Below, in pieces: positions 7,823 to 12,570 of a stretch of DNA of 12,570 nt. The stretch's first letter is position 1, and each line of letters starts with the position of its first letter. Under the pieces are notes generated by a model. It searched no databases. It was not told where the DNA came from and saw nothing but the letters and a program-made list of their open reading frames with translations. The translations under genes and the position numbers were made by a program. This DNA comes from an uncultured Erysipelotrichales bacterium (lineage in GTDB: Bacteria; Bacillota_I; Bacilli_A; Erysipelotrichales; Coprobacillaceae). Where the stretch lies: positions 1-12,570 of the forward strand of contig CAJUJC010000037.1 in assembly GCA_910586805.1 (NCBI GenBank). The letters run 5' to 3'.

Positions 7823-7873
7823 ACCTGAAATACAATTCCACTTTACTTGAAAAAAGATAATTTTAACTTGAAA
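7823..7873. promoter_or_regulatory. Direct repeat ACYTGAAA x3, operator-like, upstream of GH1
   Basis: ACCTGAAA (7823-7830), ACTTGAAA (7845-7852) and ACTTGAAA (7866-7873) are spaced 22 and 21 bases apart on one face of the helix. The same core with 22-base spacing lies upstream of the PL8 gene (5271-5300). In both places TTCCAC precedes the TTTACTTGAA copy. The last copy ends 19 bases before the insertion sequence. Confidence 0.5.
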
Positions 7874-7892
7874 ATTAAAGTATAAATATAAA

Positions 7893-7915
7893 GGTAATTT
7901 AAAATCTAGCGTGGT
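7893..7915 (+). repeat. IS left terminal inverted repeat
   Basis: 23 bases, perfect reverse complement of 9506-9528. It also contains the first of three left-end TTTAAA-N6-CGTGGT motifs (7898-7915). The others are 7927-7945 and 7960-7977, with GGT ends 30 and 32 bases apart. Confidence 0.95.
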
Positions 7916-7998
7916 CAGGGTACCCCTTTAAAGTTTATACGTGGTTTTCAAAAACCACCTTTAAATTTTAGTGTGGTGCCTTTTTGTGTATAATAAAA

Positions 7999-8042
7999 CC
8001 TTCATGTTAGAATATATTTGACGTTTAATCCATACATGAAGG
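7999..8042 (+). promoter_or_regulatory. Transposase leader with hairpin over the ribosome binding site
   Basis: A TATAAT (7989-7994) just upstream could be the -10, though its -35 is poor. CCTTCATG (7999-8006) is the perfect reverse complement of CATGAAGG (8035-8042), whose end overlaps the GAAGGGAGG ribosome binding site of the transposase. A second short hairpin AGGC/GCCT (8044-8055) touches the start codon. A transcript entering from outside would contain the full hairpin, and one starting near 8001 would lose its first two bases. Insertion sequences such as IS10 and IS50 are known to hide their ribosome binding site this way. Confidence 0.4.
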
Positions 8043-8055
8043 GAGGCTTTCGCCT

Positions 8056-8676
8056 ATGTATAATGATATCATAAGAACTCTTAATATTAAAGTTGATAAT
8101 CTTGATTCTATTGATTATGCTTTTAAGAATAATCATTCTTATTATTTTATTAAACTTGTCTCTAAGGGTGTTTTTTGTCCTCAATGTGGTAGATATATTA
8201 CTAAAGTTCATGCTTATGACTCTATATTTCTTAAACATTCTATCTTTATCTCTCATCATACTGCTGTTATCTATAAAAGAAGAAGATATATCTGTCCTTT
8301 TTGTAGGATAACCAAAAGTGAATCTAATCCCTTTCAGAGTTCTCATCCTAAACTTACTAATGAAACTGTTAAAAATGTTCTTATTCTTTTAAAGGATTAT
8401 AATCAGACTTTCTCTATGGTCGCTAGAAAATTGAACATTTCTCCTACTATGGTTCAAACAATATTTGATGAACATGTTCAAATTGATAGAAAACCTTTAT
8501 CCAAAGCTATATGTATGGATGAATTTTATTTCTCTAGAAAGTCCAAAAACAAATATGCCTGTCTTCTTATCAATTTCAGAAACGGTTTAGTTATTGATGT
8601 CCTTCCCTCTAGAAAAAAAAGAAAATCTAAGATCTTATTTCAGAACTATTCCATTATACGAAAGAGAACAGGTTAA
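8056..8676 (+). CDS. ISL3-like transposase, N-terminal part (frame 1 of a split gene)
   Basis: 206 codons, of which the first 188 belong to the transposase. A zinc-binding motif is formed by C41/C44 (CPQCG) and C80/C83 (CPFC), as in ISL3 N-termini. A helix-turn-helix follows (about 115-140, MVARKLNISPTMVQTIF) for binding the ends, then the first catalytic acidic residue D155 in CMDEFYF. After PSRKK (to 8619) the frame runs into a short wrong tail (RKSKILFQN...) and stops. Removing one A from the A8 run at 8613-8620 joins it to the second part, giving about 443 residues, normal for the family. The start follows a GAAGGGAGG ribosome binding site. Alone it cannot be a full transposase; it might be a DNA-binding fragment that competes with the whole enzyme. 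Confidence 0.8.
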   Translation: MYNDIIRTLNIKVDNLDSIDYAFKNNHSYYFIKLVSKGVFCPQCGRYITKVHAYDSIFLKHSIFISHHTAVIYKRRRYICPFCRITKSESNPFQSSHPKLTNETVKNVLILLKDYNQTFSMVARKLNISPTMVQTIFDEHVQIDRKPLSKAICMDEFYFSRKSKNKYACLLINFRNGLVIDVLPSRKKRKSKILFQNYSIIRKRTG

Positions 8677-9388
8677 ATATGTTTCAATGGACCTTTATGA
8701 TAATTACAGAGATATAGCGAAAATATATCTACCTAATGCACTTGTTTGTGCTGATAGATTCCATGTCATGAAGATCATCAATAATGCCCTGAACAGAATA
8801 AGATGTGAAATTATGAATAAATATAGTGAAAATAAGAAATCAGATGAATATTATCTTTTAAAACACAAGAATAATCTTCTTTTTAAAAATTCATTAGATA
8901 TCAGTGATATCAAAGCCGATAAGAATAGATATTTCAGGATGAGATATACTGAAGGACAATTATTAGATATGATATTAAAAATTGATGATGAATTAAAAAA
9001 AGCTTATGATCTTAAGGAATTGTATTGCATATTCTGTGAAACAGATGCTGATATGGATTTTAGAAAAGAATTATTAGAAACAGTCATTACAGAATATAAA
9101 TTAAGTAATATAAAAAGCATGATCAATATAGCCTCAACACTAGAAAATTGGAAAGAAGAAATCATTAATTCATTTCATACATACGATGAAAGAAAAATAT
9201 CTAACGGACCAATAGAAAGACGAAATAAGATAATCAAGATCATATTAAGATTAGCGAATGGATATACTAATTTTAAACGATTCAGAAATAGAGTTTTATA
9301 TGTTTTAAATAAATATGAAACATATAATGAAAAAATATTAGATGTCAATAAAATAAAACAAGCAGGAAAATTAAGAAAAAACAAATAA
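8594..9388 (+). CDS. ISL3-like transposase, C-terminal part (frame 2 of a split gene)
   Basis: The open frame runs from 8594, but homologous sequence begins only at about 8612-8621 (KKENLRSYF), so the in-frame ATG at 8594 is unlikely to be a true start. Family motifs follow: VKYVSMDLYDNYRD with D33, CADRFHVMKIINNALN with D54, and near the end ISNGPIERRNKIIKIILRLANGYTNFKRFRNRVLY with the likely catalytic E208. This is most of the DDE catalytic core, and it needs the first part (8056-8619) for end binding and the first acidic residue. Expression in full would require frame change at the A8 run. All later motifs are intact with no further stops, so loss is either recent, absent (programmed slippage) or a sequencing artefact. 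Confidence 0.8.
   Translation: MMSFPLEKKENLRSYFRTIPLYEREQVKYVSMDLYDNYRDIAKIYLPNALVCADRFHVMKIINNALNRIRCEIMNKYSENKKSDEYYLLKHKNNLLFKNSLDISDIKADKNRYFRMRYTEGQLLDMILKIDDELKKAYDLKELYCIFCETDADMDFRKELLETVITEYKLSNIKSMINIASTLENWKEEIINSFHTYDERKISNGPIERRNKIIKIILRLANGYTNFKRFRNRVLYVLNKYETYNEKILDVNKIKQAGKLRKNK
8613..8620 (+). other. A8 run where the transposase frame changes
   Basis: Eight A bases inside AGAAAAAAAAGAAAA. With seven, the reading is PSRKKENLRSYF, the expected ISL3-like continuity. With eight, the frame ends at 8676. Loss of one A by polymerase slippage, a +1 ribosomal shift, a mutation or a read error would each explain it. Confidence 0.8.
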
Positions 9389-9403
9389 AGAATTAAACGT
9401 CAA

Positions 9404-9434
9404 AAAGACCTACATCAAAGTAGGTCTTTCTTTC
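9404..9434 (+). terminator. Rho-independent terminator of the transposase gene
   Basis: Perfect 10-bp stem AAAGACCTAC (9404-9413) with GTAGGTCTTT (9420-9429), loop ATCAAA, then a T-rich tail (CTTTCTTTC). It lies 16 bases after the transposase stop and inside the IS, so the element limits its own transcription into the neighbouring gene. Confidence 0.85.
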
Positions 9435-9438
9435 TCAT

Positions 9439-9528
9439 ACCACGTAATTACTTTAAAGTTTTTTTCAAAATCACCACGTGTGAACTTTAAAACTTTTTAG
9501 AATCCACCACGCTAGATTTTAAATTACC
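9439..9528 (-). repeat. IS right end: inverted repeat plus two subterminal copies
   Basis: The terminal repeat is 9506-9528. ACCACG...TTTAAA motifs start at 9439, 9473 and 9506 (spacing 34 and 33), mirror images of the three at the left end (consensus TTTAAA-N6/7-CGTGGT). These are likely transposase binding sites. Confidence 0.8.
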
Positions 9529-9530
9529 CA

Positions 9531-9574
9531 AAAAAATAGCATCTTAACTCTACCCAAGTTAGACACTATTTTTT
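9531..9574 (-). terminator. Terminator after the large surface protein gene
   Basis: On the minus strand an 18-bp stem (AAAAAATAG, two G-U pairs, TCT, one bulged A, then AACT with AGTT), a loop TGGGTAG and a run of six T. Its A run on the other side makes it able to work in both directions. It begins just past the right end of the IS. Confidence 0.8.
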
Positions 9575-9612
9575 AATCAAACAATTATTTAATCATTGAT
9601 TTTCCTTTAATA

Positions 9613-12570
9613 TTAACCAATTTTTGATTTTTTAACTTTTTTATTTAAGTAAATCATATATAAAATACCACTTAATGCAACTATTCCTAATGATAAAGGT
9701 ATAATGATTGAAGTATTATCATCAGTTTTTACACCTGTACCTGATTCTAAAGTAGTTTGATTAGAATCATTTTCATCAATACTAGGTTTTCCTGGTTTAT
9801 GTTGACCATCTGAATCTATTTCTATAACTCTCTCTAATGACATGATAGCTTTTTCTATCTCTTTAACCATTGCGTCTACCTTTGATTGTGTAACATTTAA
9901 ATCTTTAGAAATATTTTCAGCATTATGCAATACTTCTTTTAAAACTTTATATGTCTTTGTTGTATATTTTGTTTCATCTAATTTCTTTGCTTCAGCAATT
10001 TTTTTGTTTAACTTTGTTAAATCAGCCCTTTTTACAAGAGAACTCATTGCTTTTTCTAATTTTTTAGTTGTTTGATCAACATTTTCTTGAGTTGCATTTA
10101 AATTGTTAAGCACCTTTTTAGAATTATTTAATGCTTCTTTGAAAGTTTTATATGTATTTGGTGTATATTCATTTTCTTTTAATTTATCTGCCTTACCAAT
10201 AGCTTTTTCTAATTCAGTCATATTAGCTCTTTTAACAAGTGACTGAGATGCTTCATTTAATTTTTTAACTGCTTCATCTATTTCATCTTTTGTAGCATTT
10301 GGATTATCTAAAATGACTTTTGCTTGTTCTAATGCTTTCTTTAATAAAACATAGCTATTTGGTGTATATAAAGATTCATCTAAAGCAGCCATTGCATCAT
10401 AAATAATACTCAAATCTTCTTTTAATGATTTCTCATACACTTCAAACTCATAAATTGAATATCCCCAATTTGTTGCACGTTCAATACCTTGCATTTTAAC
10501 ATAACGAATATATTGTTCCTTATCAAGGATAATGTTATCAGTACCTCCACTACCATTGTCTTCGTGATACAATTCAAAGTATTCTTTACCATCAAGTGAA
10601 CCTAATACTTTATATTTCTTTCCATATGCACTTTCCCAATGAAGAAGAATCTGATTAATATAACATGGTTCACCTAAATCAATTTGAACATATTCATCAT
10701 CATTATTATTTGATGCCCATCTTGTTACTAAATCACCATCAACAATATTTTCTACACTAACATCATTTGCTGCCTGACTTGATGCTTGTGCATCTTTATT
10801 TAAAGCAATATTTGGTGCCTCTTGATTTTTAATTTTTATAATCAATTCTCCAGTTACGCCACTACCATCATTTGCTGTAGCGATAACTTTAACTTGTCCA
10901 TCTTTTTTAGCAATTAATTTTCCATCTTTAGTGATAGAAGCTAGATCTGTTTCAGTGCCATCAAGATTACATACACACCATGATACTGATTTATCTGTTG
11001 TATTTTCAGGTAAAACTGATACACTCATTTGAACTTCTTGTTTGATATGAGTAATTGTATTATATTTTAAATCACATGAAACTTTCATTGATTTTGAAGG
11101 AATTTTAACAACCTCATCTCCATAAATTTCGAATTCCCATAAAGAGATTCCATAACTTGTTGCTCTTTTTGTACCTTGTAATCTCACATATCGAGCATGT
11201 TGAGAGTCAAAAGTCACTTCTTCAATTCCACCCTGACCTTGATTTGTTTCATAAAAATCAAAGAAATTATTATTATCTAATGAACCTTGAATTTTATATC
11301 CATTTGCATAAGATGCTTCCCAATATAACATAACTTTATTGACATCATAAATATCACCTAAATCTACTGTAATCCATCCATCATCAATGCTTTCACCTAA
11401 AGCCCATCTTGTTTCAATATCTCCATCTACTGCATCTTCTTTTGGATTAGCTCCTTCAGCTGCGCGTACATAAACCTTCTTATTTAATGCAAGATTTTCT
11501 TTATCCTGATTTTCAATAGTAATAATCTTTTCACCTATAACATTGCTTCCATCAACAGCCTTGGCAACAACTTTTACTTTTCCATTTTGATATGGAACAA
11601 GTTTTCCAGTTGAAGTTATTTCTGCCTTTGTTGTTTCTGTTCCATCTTCATTATAAACAAACCATTCAACTCTTTTATCTGTTGCATTTTCTGGTAAAAC
11701 TGTAGCATTTAATTGTAATGGTCTATTTTTAGTTGTAATTTTATTTGATGAAGATGTGATTTCAACTGAATTGACACTTTCAGCAATATCATATTTTCCA
11801 TAGATATCAAATTCATATAATGAACATCCATAATTTGATTTTTCATTTGCATAAATACGTACATATCTTCCCTCTTGAGGAGTATCAAATTCAAATCTTA
11901 CAACCTTTTTCGTATTACCTTCATCATCAACACTTGCTATTTTATTCCATGTTTGGGCATCTTCTGAAACTTGTATTTCATATTTTGGAGGTCTTGCATC
12001 TTCCCAATTTAATATAATCAAATCAATATTTGCTTGTGCTTGTAAATCTACATAAATCCATGGATTTTTTTCACCAGCATTTGCAATCCAACGTGTTGTA
12101 ATATCTCCATCAACTGCAAGATTTCCATTATGCCCACCATTAACTGAAGATGTTGTTGTTTCTTTTCCTTGAGATAAACTTGCTAATGTTTGACCACTGA
12201 TTTCTACACGTTTCTCTCCAACAACACCACTACCATCAATTGATGAAGCCTTAACAATAATAACTCCATTTTTCTTAACAGTAACAACACCATCTTTGGA
12301 TATTGTTGCTTTATCTGTTGGATTTCCATTAACATCAGTTATTGACCAAATAATTCTTGAATCTAATAAATTATCTTTTGGCGCCAATGTTGCCTGATAA
12401 GATGCAACTTGCCCTCTTTGAGTTAATTGATCTAATCCTTGAATTTCAATATTTGTAATCAATTCAGTACCTGGATTAGCAATAACCTCTGCATTAGAAT
12501 GTGAAACAAGTTTATTATTAATGTATGTTGTTCCATCATCTTCATATCTCACTTCACTACTTGGATCAGC
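9613..12570 (-). CDS. Large surface protein, C-terminal part: Ig-like/F5/8C units, FIVAR repeats and membrane tail (5' end outside window)
   Basis: The frame stays open to the window edge (ADPSSE precedes the GTG at 12552), so the true start and any catalytic domain lie outside; residues below count from that GTG. Three units of a bacterial Ig-like (Big_2-type) domain plus an F5/8C domain repeat with a period near 227 residues: Ig 33-118, F5/8C 124-253; Ig 261-347, F5/8C 352-478; Ig 484-576, F5/8C 580-707. Three FIVAR repeats follow (about 711-774, 776-841, 843-905; TPNSY/TPNTY/TTKTY and NAT motifs), then a charged linker with KPGKPS, a membrane helix (about 948-968) and KKVKKSK. F5/8C domains bind sugars or host glycoconjugates, Ig-like domains act as spacers and FIVAR domains occur in cell-wall proteins. 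The tail reads VKTDDNT before the helix instead of LPXTG. It is probably a carbohydrate-active or adhesive surface protein; the enzyme type is unknown. The lyase at 125-5212 shares the FIVAR and tail design. Confidence 0.85.
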   Translation of the reverse strand, partial: ADPSSEVRYEDDGTTYINNKLVSHSNAEVIANPGTELITNIEIQGLDQLTQRGQVASYQATLAPKDNLLDSRIIWSITDVNGNPTDKATISKDGVVTVKKNGVIIVKASSIDGSGVVGEKRVEISGQTLASLSQGKETTTSSVNGGHNGNLAVDGDITTRWIANAGEKNPWIYVDLQAQANIDLIILNWEDARPPKYEIQVSEDAQTWNKIASVDDEGNTKKVVRFEFDTPQEGRYVRIYANEKSNYGCSLYEFDIYGKYDIAESVNSVEITSSSNKITTKNRPLQLNATVLPENATDKRVEWFVYNEDGTETTKAEITSTGKLVPYQNGKVKVVAKAVDGSNVIGEKIITIENQDKENLALNKKVYVRAAEGANPKEDAVDGDIETRWALGESIDDGWITVDLGDIYDVNKVMLYWEASYANGYKIQGSLDNNNFFDFYETNQGQGGIEEVTFDSQHARYVRLQGTKRATSYGISLWEFEIYGDEVVKIPSKSMKVSCDLKYNTITHIKQEVQMSVSVLPENTTDKSVSWCVCNLDGTETDLASITKDGKLIAKKDGQVKVIATANDGSGVTGELIIKIKNQEAPNIALNKDAQASSQAANDVSVENIVDGDLVTRWASNNNDDEYVQIDLGEPCYINQILLHWESAYGKKYKVLGSLDGKEYFELYHEDNGSGGTDNIILDKEQYIRYVKMQGIERATNWGYSIYEFEVYEKSLKEDLSIIYDAMAALDESLYTPNSYVLLKKALEQAKVILDNPNATKDEIDEAVKKLNEASQSLVKRANMTELEKAIGKADKLKENEYTPNTYKTFKEALNNSKKVLNNLNATQENVDQTTKKLEKAMSSLVKRADLTKLNKKIAEAKKLDETKYTTKTYKVLKEVLHNAENISKDLNVTQSKVDAMVKEIEKAIMSLERVIEIDSDGQHKPGKPSIDENDSNQTTLESGTGVKTDDNTSIIIPLSLGIVALSGILYMIYLNKKVKKSKIG
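9775..10422 (-). repeat. Three FIVAR repeats and linker of the partial surface protein
   Basis: Three units of about 65 residues, each with (Y)TxxTY or TPNSY, a middle LNNxNAT-type turn and an end like SLVKRA. They are similar in order and sequence to the FIVAR set of the PL8 lyase (TPNSYKAF, NDKNATQKDV). Diverged at DNA level, so older than the F5/8C duplication at 955-1800. Confidence 0.7.

Larger units (their letters stand above)
7674..7892 (-). promoter_or_regulatory. Control region of the GH1-LacI-PL8 group
   Basis: No gene fits here. On the minus strand it holds a good -10 TATAAT (7720-7725) with only a weak -35. The 13-base palindrome GTCATTACATGAC (7730-7742) falls in the promoter spacer. 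A perfect inverted repeat AACATAGC/GCTATGTT (7708-7715, 7760-7767) encloses promoter and palindrome, and another, TAGGTTTA/TAAACCTA (7774-7781, 7794-7801), lies upstream. Three ACYTGAAA repeats lie further upstream (7823-7873). The insertion sequence starts at 7893 and may have cut off any farther upstream signals. I do not see a BglG-type antiterminator sequence or a known riboswitch. Confidence 0.4.
7893..9528 (+). mobile_element. ISL3-family-like insertion sequence, 1636 bp
   Basis: Perfect 23-bp inverted repeats starting GGTAATTTAAAATCTAGCG bound it (7893-7915 and 9506-9528). Inside is one transposase gene, split by a frame change at 8613-8620, and its terminator. Zinc-finger, DDE-type and C-terminal SNGPIERRN motifs fit ISL3-family transposases, and the GG start of the ends also fits. 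Each end has three copies of a TTTAAA...CGTGGT motif. ISL3 elements normally duplicate 8 target bases, but the flanks AATATAAA and CAAAAAAA differ, so no duplication is seen. It lies between the partial surface protein gene and the GH1 operon, transcribed away from the latter. Confidence 0.9.

Noticed and set aside
7674..7892. Riboswitch or BglG-type antiterminator upstream of GH1
   Set aside because: Inverted repeats are present but no terminator with a U run or RAT-like sequence overlaps them, and no known riboswitch core is visible.
8093..8311. Hydrophobic 72-codon plus-strand frame in the transposase
   Set aside because: Low-complexity Ile/Leu string from AT-rich sequence in an alternative frame; no start signal.
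8002..8346. Open frame of 114 codons on the minus strand inside the transposase
   Set aside because: Lies wholly opposite the well-supported transposase frame, has no ribosome binding site or family motif, and looks like a shadow.
9613..12552. Complete gene starting at the GTG of 12552
   Set aside because: No ribosome binding site or signal peptide, and the frame is open to the window edge, so it is the 3' part of a longer gene.

Overview
The window is AT-rich, low-GC DNA. It codes for large secreted, surface-anchored multidomain proteins (F5/8 type C, bacterial Ig-like and FIVAR domains), a phosphotransferase-type family 1 glycosidase and a LacI-type regulator. This suits a host-associated Bacillota, and the style resembles gut Erysipelotrichia. 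That placement is an inference from composition and domain style, not from a marker gene.

Layout, read along the minus strand, on which all metabolic genes lie. (1) 12570-9613 is the 3' part of a very large surface protein whose N-terminus lies outside the window. It has three alternating Ig-like/F5/8C units, three FIVAR repeats and a membrane tail, and ends at a strong terminator (9531-9574). (2) 9528-7893 is a complete ISL3-like insertion sequence with 23-bp perfect terminal inverted repeats. Its plus-strand transposase is split by a one-base frame change at an A8 run. (3) 7892-7674 is the control region of the next operon. (4) 7673-6333 is a GH1 6-phospho-beta-glucosidase, and its stop codon lies inside the ribosome binding site of (5) a LacI-family regulator, 6320-5304. 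(6) After a 91-bp gap with its own putative promoter and operator-like sites, 5212-125 encodes a 1695-residue secreted polysaccharide lyase family 8 enzyme. It has five F5/8C domains, three FIVAR repeats and a C-terminal membrane anchor, followed by a terminator at 30-79.

Working model (inference): the surface PL8 lyase cuts an acidic polysaccharide such as hyaluronan, chondroitin sulfate or xanthan, while its F5/8C domains hold it to glycans. The cytoplasmic GH1 enzyme cleaves a phosphorylated beta-glycoside brought in by a PTS encoded elsewhere, and the LacI-type protein senses a sugar signal. The leaders of GH1 and PL8 share an ACTTGAA(A/T) direct repeat with 21-22 bp spacing, the best sign that the two are controlled together. 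The large partial protein has the same FIVAR and tail design as the lyase, so it is probably displayed on the same surface.

I see no tRNA, rRNA, CRISPR array or clear defence or conflict system. The least explained signals are the shared repeated operator-like motif, the triple-repeat ends and A8 frameshift of the IS, and the two surface proteins with membrane tails but no LPXTG motif.
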